A stretch of 64,000 bases of DNA from assembly GCA_017460805.1 (NCBI GenBank), contig JAFUAF010000037.1:1-64000 (forward strand), read 5' to 3'. Each line of letters opens with the position of its first letter. Position 1 is the first letter of the stretch. A program made the translations under genes and the position numbers. The DNA comes from Bacillota bacterium (lineage in GTDB: Bacteria; Bacillota; Clostridia; Lachnospirales; CAG-274). Below the pieces are notes generated by a model. It searched no databases. It saw only the letters and a program-made list of their open reading frames with translations, and had not been told where the DNA came from. Below are positions 1 through 8,827 of the stretch, piece by piece.

Positions 1-252
1 GATGCAGATGATGTGCTTTTTGATTATATCAATAAACGTGTTAAAGAACTACACAACAAAAAGGCAAAGTTTGAGGAAAGTTTAAGAAATCAAGCACGAA
101 AGCACAAGAAAATTGACACTTCGCCTTTGACAGATCCTTTGAAAAATTGGGACGATCTTTCGACACGCGAAAAGCACGATGTAGCTATGACAATGATAGA
201 TGTTATCTACTTATCAGACGAAACAGGAATAGATATTCATTTCAGTATTTAA
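1..252 (+). CDS. C-terminal end of a serine-recombinase-like protein (5' partial)
   Basis: The reading frame is open from the first base and stops at 250-252, giving 83 residues of a protein whose start lies outside the window. It is charged and helical (a KRVKELHNKKAKFEE-type coiled coil), followed by a segment with WDDLSTREKH, then a hydrophobic stretch and a final short beta-like tail (IDIHFSI). This plan, a coiled coil followed by 'W-D-x-L-S/T-x-x-E-K' and a short strand at the very C-terminus, is what I associate with large serine site-specific recombinases of Clostridia phages and conjugative elements. The catalytic domain is not visible, so the assignment rests on the tail only. If right, the left edge of the window is the end of an integrated element next to smc. 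Confidence 0.55.
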   Translation, partial: DADDVLFDYINKRVKELHNKKAKFEESLRNQARKHKKIDTSPLTDPLKNWDDLSTREKHDVAMTMIDVIYLSDETGIDIHFSI

Positions 253-272
253 TAATTCATATAACTTATAAT

Positions 273-308
273 AACGTCAAAACGCTGTAAAAATCAGCGT
301 TTGACGTT
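273..308. terminator. Hairpin after the recombinase-like gene
   Basis: AACGTCAAAACGCTG (273-287) pairs with CAGCGTTTGACGTT (295-308) with one bulged A and a 7-base loop. No long T-tract follows on the plus strand, so it is a weak terminator candidate or a structured element junction. Confidence 0.5.
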
Positions 309-374
309 ACATATAAAGTGTCATTGCGGGCAAGCTTAAGTCCGATTATTTAATTCGCTTACTATAAAATCTTA

Positions 375-403
375 TTGAAATATCTTTACAAATATGGTAT
401 TAT
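375..403 (+). promoter_or_regulatory. Sigma-A promoter for smc-ftsY
   Basis: TTGAAA (375-380), 17 bp spacer, TATTAT (398-403), about 45 bases upstream of the smc start, which has AAGGAG at 435-440. Confidence 0.7.
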
Positions 404-451
404 ATTATTATGGAATAATATTGACAATCCCTTTAAGGAGATAAAATATAT

Positions 452-3400
452 ATGTATCTGAAAAGATTGGAATTACAGGGTTTTAAGTCCTTTCCCGAGA
501 AAATAAGGCTTGAATTCAATAAGGGCATAACCGTAGTCGTAGGTCCCAACGGCAGCGGCAAGAGCAATATTGCGGATGCGGTGCGCTGGGTACTGGGCGA
601 AAAAAGCGCCAAAAGTCTGCGCGGTGCCAAAATGGAAGACGTTATCTTCAACGGTACTGCCAACAGAAAGCCTATGGGTTTTGCCGAGGTATCCATGGTA
701 ATGGATAATACCGACAGAAAGCTTAATCTTGATTTCAGCGAAGTTACGGTCACAAGACGTGTTTTCCGTTCGGGTGAGAGCGATTATCTGATAAACGGAA
801 CGGCCTGCCGTCTTAAGGACATACTGGAACTTTTTATGGACACGGGTGTCGGCAAAGAGGGCTATTCTATCATAGGTCAGGGCCGTATAGATGAGATACT
901 CTCAACCAAAAGCGAGGACAGGCGTATGCTTTTTGAGGAAGCCGCAGGTATCGTAAAGTACAAAACACGCCGTGCGGAGGCCTCAAATAAGCTTGAAAAG
1001 GAACACGCAAACCTTGTGCGTGTAAACGATATAATCTCCGAACTTGAAACACAGGTAGGCCCGCTTGAAAAGCAGGCAGAAAAGACAAAGCAGTATCTTG
1101 TGCTTGCTGACAGGCTCAAACTGGTACAGGTCAATCTTTTCGTGCGTGATGCGGACAAACTGGAAGAAGAAATAAACGAACTTGCAAAGCAGATATCTTC
1201 ACTTAACGGCAATATCGCCGAACAGGAAGACCAAAAACAGCTTGTGATCCTTGAGACCAATAAAAACAAGGAAAAATTGACCGAGCTTGAAACCAAGCTT
1301 GAAACGGCTAACAGCGATATGGCGGAAACACGTTCTGCGCGTGAACAGCGTGAAAACGACATCAAGCTGTATGAAACACAGACCGAGCATATCCGCGAGG
1401 ATATAGAACGCATAAAAACTCAGCTTTCCGATGCAGCAGAGCAGAAAAAGGAAAAGGCCGACAAGATAAACTTTATCAGAACAGAGATAAAGGGCAAGAG
1501 ATTGCAGCTTGAAAACAAAAACAATGTCTACAGGCAAAAGCAGGAAGAATTTGAAAAATTTGACCTGCGTGTAAGCGAAAACGAGGGAAAAGTGGCGGAG
1601 TTCAATTCTCTTGTAATTGAAAAGATGAATAAGTCCAACGACCTTAAAAGCGGACGAAGTCAGGCGGAAGCTGCCGCAGACCAGCAGGCAAACCGCCTTG
1701 AAGAACTGGAGGCGGAACTTGACGGACTTGATGCATCCTTTGAGGAAAAGGAAGTTGAACTTAAACTTTGCCAAAAACGTTTTGACCGAATAGAGGAAGA
1801 GGGCAGATTAATTGCCGAACATATTGAGGAATTTACAAACCTCAAAACGCAACTTGCCGCAGAAAAGCAGGAAAAGAGCGAAAAAGCCGCAAAACTCACA
1901 AAGGATATAAACGAGAAAAATTCGCGTTTGAAAGTTATTTCAGAACTGGAAAGAGAATATGAGGGATATTTTGGCGGCGTTAAGGCGATCTTGCAGCAGC
2001 GTGATGCAAAAAATCCTGATTTTAAAGGAATCTGCGGCGCTGTCGGCGAAGTAATAAATATGGACAAGCGCTATGAGACCGCGATAGAAATTGCGCTTGG
2101 CGGTGCTGTTCAGAATATTATTACACGTAATGACGAAAATGTAAAGACGGCTATCCGTTTTCTTAAAGAGACCAAAAAAGGCCGCGCGACTTTCCTGCCC
2201 ATGACGGCGGTAAAGGGCAGACCTTTGGGCAATGAAAAACACAAGCTTTTGGCTGAAAAAGGCGTTATCGGCATAGCAAAAGAACTTATAAAATATTCTC
2301 CCGAGTATGAGAATATTATGTCAAACCTGCTTGACCGCGTTATCGTCGTGGACGATATGAACAGCGGCACACAGCTTGCTAAAAGCACAAATCATGCTTA
2401 TAAGATAGTTACCCTTGACGGTGAGCTTTTTAACCCCGGCGGTTCGGTAACGGGCGGCAGCATCAACAAAAAAAGCGTGGGTATTTTTTCCCGCGGCCGT
2501 GAGATATCCGAACTTAAGGAGTCTTTGAAAGACCTTTACGAAACACAGCATACCCTTAACGACGAGATAGAGGTTATTTCTCAAAAGTTGGAAAACACAC
2601 AGTACAAGCTGGATGAGGCAAGAGAAGAATTACAGGAGCTCGCTATAAGCCGTACAAAGGAAAAGGGCAATCTGGATTTTGCACAGTCCGAACTGGACAG
2701 AATAAACGAGCGCAAGAAAAATGCCGAACAGGAAGTTGAAAACATCGGCGCCGATATCCGCACCAACAGGGAAAAGGCGGACACATTCACAAAGGGCATA
2801 GAAGCTCTTGAAGCCGAAATAAACGAACTGTATGACAAGCTTGAAGAACATCAGAGTTTTATCAAGGACGAAAGGGAACGCCGCGAAAAGTTCAGCAACG
2901 AGATAATGGAGCTGCGTCTTGAAATAAACGGCGCGAAAAGCGAGATAGAAAACCTTAACGGAGATATTTCGCGTATCGAGGGCGAGATAAAAGATATAGA
3001 GGAGTCCGAAAGGGGCGGTGTGGAGCAGATAGATGGCCTTGAAGCCGATATGAAAGCCAAGGCGGAAGAACTTGAACAGGCAAATGCCGATATAGAAAAA
3101 TTCAAGTCCGACTATGAAGCTTTGACGGAGCGTGTAAAACAGCTCAACGAGAAGAAGAACGAACTGAATACGGAAATAGAAGCATCTTCACAGCGTGTGA
3201 CAGACCATATAGAGGCTATCGCTATGCTCAACAATCAGCTTAACAAACTTGAAATGCGAAGCGAACAGTCAAAGCAGAAAAGTCAGCAGCTCTATGATTC
3301 CATGTGGGAAAATTACGAGATAACCTACGTTGAAGCGCAGAACTGCGAACAGCTTGAAGACAGCAGCGACAAACTCCAAAAGGAAGAACGCAGTTTAAGG

Positions 3401-4027
3401 TCGCAGATAAAGAGTCTTGGCAGCATCAATCCAAATGCCGTTGCGGAGTATGAGGAAGTTAAAACACGTTTTGATTTTCTTACCGCACAGCGAAACGACA
3501 TTATCGAGAGCGAGGACAAACTCACGGGCGTTATCACACAGCTTGAAAGCCTTATGGAAACACAGTTCCGCGAGCAGTTCAAGATAATAAGCGAAAATTT
3601 TACCCGTGTATTCCGCGTTATGTTCGGCGGCGGTACGGCCGCGCTGAAACTTGCGGATGACGAGGATATACTTAACTGCGGTATCGACATCGTGGCACAG
3701 CCCCCCGGAAAGGCATTGCAGAATATGATGCTTTTATCGGGCGGCGAAAAGGCGCTGACAGCTATGTCGCTGCTTTTTGCCATACTTGAAATGAAGCCGT
3801 CGCCGTTCTGTATCCTTGACGAGATAGAGGCGGCGCTGGATGATGCCAATGTAAACCGATATGCGGATTATCTGAAACATTTTACCGATACGACACAGTT
3901 TGTCGTTATCAGCCACCGTAAAGGCACAATGGAAGCCGCAGATATACTCTACGGTGTTACCATGCAGGAACAGGGTATATCCAAGCTTGTTTCCGTAAAC
4001 TTTAAGGATGAGAAAGGAATAGTATAA
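452..4027 (+). CDS. smc: Chromosome segregation ATPase SMC
   Basis: 1191 residues, the usual full length for bacterial SMC, the DNA-entrapping ATPase that organises and segregates the nucleoid with ScpA and ScpB. The N-terminal ATPase half has Walker A GPNGSGKSN near residue 32. Long heptad-rich coiled coils flank a hinge near residues 510-650, with the glycine-rich VTGGS segment at its end. The C-terminal half carries the ABC signature LLSGGEKALTAMS and Walker B CILDEIEAALDD. AAGGAG lies 11 bases upstream of the ATG. Its stop codon shares one base with the ftsY start (TAATG), so the two genes are translationally coupled; smc-ftsY is a conserved Firmicutes order. scpA and scpB are not in the window. 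Confidence 0.98.
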   Translation: MYLKRLELQGFKSFPEKIRLEFNKGITVVVGPNGSGKSNIADAVRWVLGEKSAKSLRGAKMEDVIFNGTANRKPMGFAEVSMVMDNTDRKLNLDFSEVTVTRRVFRSGESDYLINGTACRLKDILELFMDTGVGKEGYSIIGQGRIDEILSTKSEDRRMLFEEAAGIVKYKTRRAEASNKLEKEHANLVRVNDIISELETQVGPLEKQAEKTKQYLVLADRLKLVQVNLFVRDADKLEEEINELAKQISSLNGNIAEQEDQKQLVILETNKNKEKLTELETKLETANSDMAETRSAREQRENDIKLYETQTEHIREDIERIKTQLSDAAEQKKEKADKINFIRTEIKGKRLQLENKNNVYRQKQEEFEKFDLRVSENEGKVAEFNSLVIEKMNKSNDLKSGRSQAEAAADQQANRLEELEAELDGLDASFEEKEVELKLCQKRFDRIEEEGRLIAEHIEEFTNLKTQLAAEKQEKSEKAAKLTKDINEKNSRLKVISELEREYEGYFGGVKAILQQRDAKNPDFKGICGAVGEVINMDKRYETAIEIALGGAVQNIITRNDENVKTAIRFLKETKKGRATFLPMTAVKGRPLGNEKHKLLAEKGVIGIAKELIKYSPEYENIMSNLLDRVIVVDDMNSGTQLAKSTNHAYKIVTLDGELFNPGGSVTGGSINKKSVGIFSRGREISELKESLKDLYETQHTLNDEIEVISQKLENTQYKLDEAREELQELAISRTKEKGNLDFAQSELDRINERKKNAEQEVENIGADIRTNREKADTFTKGIEALEAEINELYDKLEEHQSFIKDERERREKFSNEIMELRLEINGAKSEIENLNGDISRIEGEIKDIEESERGGVEQIDGLEADMKAKAEELEQANADIEKFKSDYEALTERVKQLNEKKNELNTEIEASSQRVTDHIEAIAMLNNQLNKLEMRSEQSKQKSQQLYDSMWENYEITYVEAQNCEQLEDSSDKLQKEERSLRSQIKSLGSINPNAVAEYEEVKTRFDFLTAQRNDIIESEDKLTGVITQLESLMETQFREQFKIISENFTRVFRVMFGGGTAALKLADDEDILNCGIDIVAQPPGKALQNMMLLSGGEKALTAMSLLFAILEMKPSPFCILDEIEAALDDANVNRYADYLKHFTDTTQFVVISHRKGTMEAADILYGVTMQEQGISKLVSVNFKDEKGIV

Positions 4028-5280
4028 TGGGAGATAACGAAGAAAAGCTCGAAGAGACCAAAAACGAAGAGAAAAAGGGCTTTTTTGCCAAACTTAAATA
4101 TGAGCTGACAAAGCCCATAGAATTTGGCGGCAAAAAGAAAGAAGAGATCGCCGAAGAGGTTGAAAAAACCGTTGACGAGGCTGCCGAGGAAATAGAGAAA
4201 ATAGAGGAAAAAGCGGAAGAGGCTGTTGAAGAATTAAAAGAAGAGATAGAAGAAATAGCCGAGACCGAAGAGAGTGCTGCGGAAACTGTTGCAGAAACGG
4301 AAGAAACTTTGGAAGAGTCTGTTGAAGAAACGGAAAGTGTCGAAGAGGTCGCAGAAGAACCCGTAGAAAAACTTGGCTTTTTTGACAAGATAAAGGCGGG
4401 ACTTTCCAAGACAAGAAGCAACATCATGTCGGGTGTGGAAAACGTTTTAAAGGCGTTTACAACTATCGACGAAGACCTTTATGAAGAACTTGAAGAGGCG
4501 CTTATTATGGCGGATATCGGTGTTGATACCTCGGTCAGCATAATAGAACAGCTGAGAGAGCGTGTAAAGGAACAAAAGATAAAAGAGCCCGAAAAGGTAA
4601 AAGACGTGCTTGTTGAGGTCATAACCGATATTTTACAGGCAGACAAGACAGAATTTGAGCTTAGCTCTCCGTCTGTTGTGATAATGATAGGCGTAAACGG
4701 TGTGGGCAAGACCACGACCATAGGCAAACTTGCAAACAACTTTAAAAAAGAGGGGAAAAGCGTTATGCTTGCGGCGGCGGACACATTCCGCGCGGCAGCT
4801 ATCGACCAGCTTGAAATATGGGGCGAAAGAAATGATGTTCAGGTCATCAGACATCAGGAGAATTCCGACCCCGGTGCGGTAGTGTACGATGCAATACAGT
4901 CTGCAAAATCAAAAAAGACAGATGTGCTTTTGTGTGACACCGCGGGCAGACTTCACAACAAGAAAAACCTTATGGAAGAACTTAAAAAGATATTCCGCAT
5001 AATCGACCGCGAATATCCCGATGCTCAGCGTGAGGTACTGCTTGTGCTCGATGCCACAACGGGTCAGAACGCTTTGCAGCAGGCAAAACTTTTCAAAGAA
5101 GCGGCAGATATTACGGGTATTGTACTTACCAAGTTGGACGGCACGGCAAAGGGCGGTATCGTTATCGCTATCAAAAACGAGCTTAAAGTGCCCGTCAGAT
5201 ATATCGGTGTAGGCGAGGGCATAGACGATCTCAGGCCTTTTGACGAGAATGAGTTTGCAAGGGCATTGTTTGAGGAATAG
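4027..5280 (+). CDS. ftsY: Signal recognition particle receptor FtsY
   Basis: 417 residues. SRP receptor GTPase that docks Ffh-bound ribosomes at the membrane. The first 115 or so residues are very rich in Glu (the acidic A-domain, longer than in Bacillus) and hold repeats of the type EEAVEE/EETEE. The NG domain follows: G1 GVNGVGKTTTIGK, DTFRAAA, G3 DTAGRL, G4 TKLDGTAKGG, and the C-terminal GVGEGIDDLRPF that is characteristic of FtsY. Coupled to smc by a one-base overlap. Its partner Ffh is encoded 4 kb downstream. A small membrane protein gene begins 4 bases after the stop. Confidence 0.97.
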   Translation: MGDNEEKLEETKNEEKKGFFAKLKYELTKPIEFGGKKKEEIAEEVEKTVDEAAEEIEKIEEKAEEAVEELKEEIEEIAETEESAAETVAETEETLEESVEETESVEEVAEEPVEKLGFFDKIKAGLSKTRSNIMSGVENVLKAFTTIDEDLYEELEEALIMADIGVDTSVSIIEQLRERVKEQKIKEPEKVKDVLVEVITDILQADKTEFELSSPSVVIMIGVNGVGKTTTIGKLANNFKKEGKSVMLAAADTFRAAAIDQLEIWGERNDVQVIRHQENSDPGAVVYDAIQSAKSKKTDVLLCDTAGRLHNKKNLMEELKKIFRIIDREYPDAQREVLLVLDATTGQNALQQAKLFKEAADITGIVLTKLDGTAKGGIVIAIKNELKVPVRYIGVGEGIDDLRPFDENEFARALFEE

Positions 5281-5284
5281 CAGT

Positions 5285-5536
5285 ATGTGGCAAATTTTGG
5301 AACATATATTGGATCATATATTTTATAATTATTATGATGTGCAGCAGAATATAATGATGTTCTCGCCTTTTGTGTTAGTGTTTGCGGGCGTATTTGGCAT
5401 AAAAATTAAAACGATTGAAAATAAGAAAAAAAGAAAAATATATACTTTCATAGTAAAATTGCTGCTGGCGATTGTCTTGATTAACATCTTTGTTTTTTAT
5501 CTTAACGCAATGCGGCATTTTGCGGATCACTTATGA
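5285..5536 (+). CDS. Small two-helix membrane protein, unknown function
   Basis: 83 residues from the ATG at 5285, preceded by GAGGAA inside the end of ftsY. A longer in-frame start exists inside ftsY but has no ribosome site. Two hydrophobic segments (about residues 25-40 and 55-75) are separated by a strongly basic loop with KKKRK, predicting two membrane helices with the loop on the cytoplasmic side. I do not recognise a family. Its stop overlaps a possible upstream start of the next gene, so it probably belongs to the ftsY-fic transcript. Confidence 0.6.
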   Translation: MWQILEHILDHIFYNYYDVQQNIMMFSPFVLVFAGVFGIKIKTIENKKKRKIYTFIVKLLLAIVLINIFVFYLNAMRHFADHL

Positions 5537-5547
5537 AAGGGGTCAAT

Positions 5548-6315
5548 ATGGAAAACAGAAATTTGATAAATACCCTTGTATTTGAAAAAAACAATCGCAT
5601 ATCGGGCGGCATATATCACAAATTGCAGATAGATTTTTCTTACAATTCAAACCATATCGAAGGCAGTAGGCTTACGCATGAGCAGACGCGTTATATTTTT
5701 GAAACGCAGACGGTCGGTATTGAGCCCACAAAAGTGAACGATATATTTGAAACGGTAAATCATTTCCGTTGTTTCGACAGCATAATAGATACTGTTGCTG
5801 CGCCCTTGAGTGAGGGCTATATAAAAAATATCCATTTTATGCTCAAAACGGGTACAATGAGCGGCGGCAATGATGAAGCGGTGATCGGCGATTACAAAAA
5901 ATATGCCAATTTTGTCGGCACAACAGAAACCACAGCACCGGAAAATGTTGCGGAAGAAATGCAAACTTTGCTGTTGAATTACAATGCACTTGAAAAAGTG
6001 AGCCTATATGATATACTCGATTTTCACGCTTGTTTTGAAAAAATACATCCGTTTTATGACGGCAACGGCAGGGTGGGCAGGCTTATCATGTTTAAGGAAT
6101 GTCTAAAAAATGACATAGTGCCGTTTTATATTGATGATATGCAGAAAATGTATTATTACAGAGGCTTACAGAATTGGCAGTCGGGTGGAGAAAAAGGCTT
6201 TCTTGCCGATACCTGTCTTTTGATGCAGGACAATATGAAAAAAATACTCGATCACTTTGAAATAGACTATGACAAAACACCGACGGCAGCATCAGATGTG
6301 CTCGGCGGCAGATGA
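5548..6315 (+). CDS. Fic-family protein AMPylase/filamentation protein, intact motif
   Basis: 255 residues from the ATG at 5548, which has AAAGGGGTC 5-12 bases upstream; the ATG at 5533 lacks this spacing. The catalytic motif HPFYDGNGRVGR begins near residue 167 and matches HxFx(D/E)GNGRxxR exactly. SNHIEG near residue 34 matches the inhibitory helix motif (S/T)xxxE(G/N), whose Glu blocks ATP binding, so this is an auto-inhibited Fic enzyme of the class with an N-terminal inhibitory helix. Fic enzymes usually transfer AMP from ATP to a target hydroxyl; the target here is unknown. A close paralogue follows 20 bases downstream. No separate antitoxin gene is present. Confidence 0.9.
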   Translation: MENRNLINTLVFEKNNRISGGIYHKLQIDFSYNSNHIEGSRLTHEQTRYIFETQTVGIEPTKVNDIFETVNHFRCFDSIIDTVAAPLSEGYIKNIHFMLKTGTMSGGNDEAVIGDYKKYANFVGTTETTAPENVAEEMQTLLLNYNALEKVSLYDILDFHACFEKIHPFYDGNGRVGRLIMFKECLKNDIVPFYIDDMQKMYYYRGLQNWQSGGEKGFLADTCLLMQDNMKKILDHFEIDYDKTPTAASDVLGGR

Positions 6316-6335
6316 AAGAAAGGAGAAATGCGTTC

Positions 6336-7064
6336 ATGGACGGTAAAAACAACTTAAAAGAAACTCTTATTTACGAGAAGAACAATGTTGTAAACGGCGG
6401 CATATATCATCGGTTACAGATAGATTTTGCCTATAATTCAAATCACATTGAGGACAGCAGGCTTACGCATGACCAGACAAGGCATATCTATGAGATGCAG
6501 ACGGTTGGTGACGGTTCTGCGACCATAAACGATATTTTTGAGACCGTAAATCATTTCAGATGTTTTTACAAGATACTTGATACTATTGACCGCGTATTGA
6601 CGGAGGATTATATCAAAAACATACACAATATGCTTAAAACGGGCACAATGATAGGCGGAAGTGACTACGCGCTCATAGGTGATTATAAAAAGCGCCCCAA
6701 TTTTGCTGGTTCTGCGCCCACGACCGCACCCGAGGATGTTCCCGCAGAAATGGCAAAGCTTATATCGGAGTATGAAAATAAGCAGAATAAAGACCTCTGC
6801 GATATAATAGATTTTCATGTTGGTTTTGAACGTATTCACCCATTTTATGACGGCAGCGGCAGGGTAGGAAGACTTATTATGTTCAAGGAATGTCTCAGGC
6901 TGGGTATAATGCCTTTCCTTATAGCCGATACGCAGAAAGAAGAATACTACACGGGTTTGAGTGAGTGGAAGAAAGGCGATAAGTCTGGCAGACTTCTTGA
7001 CCTTTGTGTAAATATGCAGGCCGATATGTGTGAACTGCTCAAAAAATACAAAATAGACTACTAA
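6336..7064 (+). CDS. Fic-family paralogue with altered catalytic and inhibitory motifs
   Basis: 242 residues from the ATG at 6336, with AAAGGAG at 6319-6325; this start also aligns with that of the preceding paralogue. The two proteins are collinear over their length. The catalytic motif reads HPFYDGSGRVGR (from about residue 168), so the central Asn of GNGR is Ser. The inhibitory motif is SNHIED, so the residue after the inhibitory Glu is Asp rather than Gly or Asn. Catalytic His, acidic residue and both Arg are kept. It may have altered donor preference or lower activity, or act as a regulator of the neighbour. Origin by tandem duplication is the simple reading. Confidence 0.88.
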   Translation: MDGKNNLKETLIYEKNNVVNGGIYHRLQIDFAYNSNHIEDSRLTHDQTRHIYEMQTVGDGSATINDIFETVNHFRCFYKILDTIDRVLTEDYIKNIHNMLKTGTMIGGSDYALIGDYKKRPNFAGSAPTTAPEDVPAEMAKLISEYENKQNKDLCDIIDFHVGFERIHPFYDGSGRVGRLIMFKECLRLGIMPFLIADTQKEEYYTGLSEWKKGDKSGRLLDLCVNMQADMCELLKKYKIDY

Positions 7065-7079
7065 AACGGAGTGAAAGCT

Positions 7080-8108
7080 GTGAATATCAAAAAAACATTT
7101 ATATTTGCGCTTAAAGTAGCGGTATTTGCGGCGGCGCTCGTGCCATTTACAATGAAACTCGGCTCAAAATACGCCGTGGCAAGTACCGAAAATAAAATAA
7201 ACACTTATAACGAATGTCGGTGGAACGATTTTTACAAACTGCCAAAAAACAGCCTTGACGTGGTGTTTTTGGGTTCATCACATTCTTATTGTACCTTTGA
7301 CCCCGAAATATTTGATGCGGAGCTTGGTACAAGCAGTTTTCAGATGGGGATGCCGCTCCAGCATATGGACACGACTTATTATACCTTTTTGGAAGTGCTT
7401 AATTATCAGCACCCGAAGTGTGTTGTTTTAGAGGTATACTGGGATATGCTCGATGATGATTTTGAACTGACGCAGGCGGGCTATCTTTTCCAGGTAATGA
7501 AAAACGAACAGCTTAAACAGCAGTATATTGCGGAGGTTTTTCCGCTTAGTGAAAAGATAAAATACGCTGTGGGTGCTTTCCGCTATCAGACGGATTATTA
7601 TGCCTTTAAAACAGCCGATCTGAAAACGAAGATAGAACTTAAATTTGATGTTGAAACACCGCCGACACAAAGACAGGTCGGACAGGAATACTACCGCTCA
7701 AAGGGCTGTAATTTCTGCGATTATAAGATGCTTCCCGATGAAATGGACAAGACCAACCAGTACAAGGGTCTTGACGGCAAAAAATGGACAATGAGCGATG
7801 CACAGAAAAAATATCTGCTTAAAATTACGGATACCTGCAAAAAAGAGGGTATAGATATTATATGGGTCACAGCACCCGTTGCCAATGTAAGTATGGATTT
7901 TATCGAAAATTACGACCTTATCTACGGACAGTTTGAAAAACTTGCCATTGAAAATAAGGTCACTTATGTAGACTTCAACCGCATAAACAAAGAGAAAAAA
8001 TTACTCACAAACGACAATTTCCGCGATGATGCACATTTGAATAATTCGGGTATTGCGATCGTGGATAAGGAGTTTATGCCTGTTTTAAAGGAACATTTGG
8101 GGAGATAA
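7080..8108 (+). CDS. Membrane-anchored SGNH-hydrolase-like protein
   Basis: 342 residues using the GTG at 7080 (GGAG 8 bases upstream); the GTG at 7071 overlaps that ribosome site. One N-terminal membrane helix (about residues 5-25) leads to an extracellular domain. FLGSSHSY near residue 60 fits the block I Ser of SGNH-like acyltransferases and esterases, and DDAHLNNSG near the C-terminus fits block V with its Asp and His. The family resembles the cell-envelope SGNH proteins related to AlgX/DltD that modify exported polymers. No partner MBOAT acyltransferase is adjacent. A role in cell-wall or polysaccharide acylation is inference. It lies 15 bases after the Fic genes and 13 before a lipoprotein gene, so one transcript is likely. 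Confidence 0.65.
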   Translation: MNIKKTFIFALKVAVFAAALVPFTMKLGSKYAVASTENKINTYNECRWNDFYKLPKNSLDVVFLGSSHSYCTFDPEIFDAELGTSSFQMGMPLQHMDTTYYTFLEVLNYQHPKCVVLEVYWDMLDDDFELTQAGYLFQVMKNEQLKQQYIAEVFPLSEKIKYAVGAFRYQTDYYAFKTADLKTKIELKFDVETPPTQRQVGQEYYRSKGCNFCDYKMLPDEMDKTNQYKGLDGKKWTMSDAQKKYLLKITDTCKKEGIDIIWVTAPVANVSMDFIENYDLIYGQFEKLAIENKVTYVDFNRINKEKKLLTNDNFRDDAHLNNSGIAIVDKEFMPVLKEHLGR

Positions 8109-8121
8109 AGCGGAGAAGTTT

Positions 8122-8694
8122 ATGAAGAAAAAAATTATATTTTTTTATTTTATCGCTATTGTCATGCTTGCAGGGTGTACATCTGCGCCTGAACAGACTG
8201 AAAATGCAAATATAACGGAGATACAGACCAAGGAAGCAAAGACCGAGCCGACAAGTGAAGTGCAGTCCGAAAAGGTATTGCTTGTAAGAGAAAAGCGAAT
8301 GACGGTCGTGGAAATGTGCGAGGCGGTATTGGGTGCGATACAAAGCGAGGACAGGGAGCAGTTAAAAGCCTTATTTTGTGATAAAATATCCGCCACACAC
8401 GATCTGGATGCTGAATTGTCCGATTTTTATAATGCCGTTGACGGAAAATTTGTTTATTTCACGGATTACAAAAAGGATATGAGGTACGGCTCCGAGAGTG
8501 ATAAAGGGACTTATGTAAAATATCATATAAGCTGCAGAGTAAACGCAGAAACGGACACCGATAAAAATTATACGATCGAATTCTATGCCAATCTTGTTCA
8601 GGATGCAGAGCCGGATAAGATCGGTGTTGAATACATTGTATTAAAAAACTACGATGAAGAGAAAATATGGGTCGGGGAGTTTATCGGCAATTGA
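8122..8694 (+). CDS. Lipoprotein, unknown function
   Basis: 190 residues. Basic N-terminus, hydrophobic core and lipobox LAGC (Cys near residue 19) show a diacylglyceryl-anchored surface protein. A Thr/Glu-rich linker to about residue 50 precedes a globular domain of about 140 residues with mixed alpha/beta character, resembling the small SnoaL/NTF2-type fold only loosely; I do not assign a family. No catalytic motif is visible. It is probably the last gene of the Fic-SGNH transcript, since the next gene has its own strong promoter. Confidence 0.8.
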   Translation: MKKKIIFFYFIAIVMLAGCTSAPEQTENANITEIQTKEAKTEPTSEVQSEKVLLVREKRMTVVEMCEAVLGAIQSEDREQLKALFCDKISATHDLDAELSDFYNAVDGKFVYFTDYKKDMRYGSESDKGTYVKYHISCRVNAETDTDKNYTIEFYANLVQDAEPDKIGVEYIVLKNYDEEKIWVGEFIGN

Positions 8695-8737
8695 TCGCAT
8701 GGGTTTTGATACGACAGAATAAAAAAATTTTTTAAGG

Positions 8738-8759
8738 TGTAAAGAAAAAATACTTGACA
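8738..8759. promoter_or_regulatory. Operator-like inverted repeat 1 upstream of ylxM
   Basis: TGTAAAG, 8 bases, CTTGACA. Its right half overlaps the -35 hexamer. A near-identical copy lies at 8792-8813. Confidence 0.6.
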
Positions 8760-8782
8760 AATGCTTCCCGATAGTATATACT
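8754..8782 (+). promoter_or_regulatory. Promoter for ylxM-ffh
   Basis: TTGACA (8754-8759), 17 bp spacer, TATACT (8777-8782). The -10 is inside a perfect 16-bp palindrome, GATAGTATATACTATC (8770-8785). Confidence 0.85.
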
Positions 8783-8791
8783 ATCTTTTGG

Positions 8792-8813
8792 TGTAAGGTA
8801 AAAATACTTTACA
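8792..8813. promoter_or_regulatory. Operator-like inverted repeat 2 upstream of ylxM
   Basis: TGTAAGG, 8 bases, CTTTACA, located just downstream of the expected transcription start. Its centre is 54 bp from that of repeat 1, about five helical turns. Confidence 0.6.
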
Positions 8814-8827
8814 AGAGGTAGTGAACT

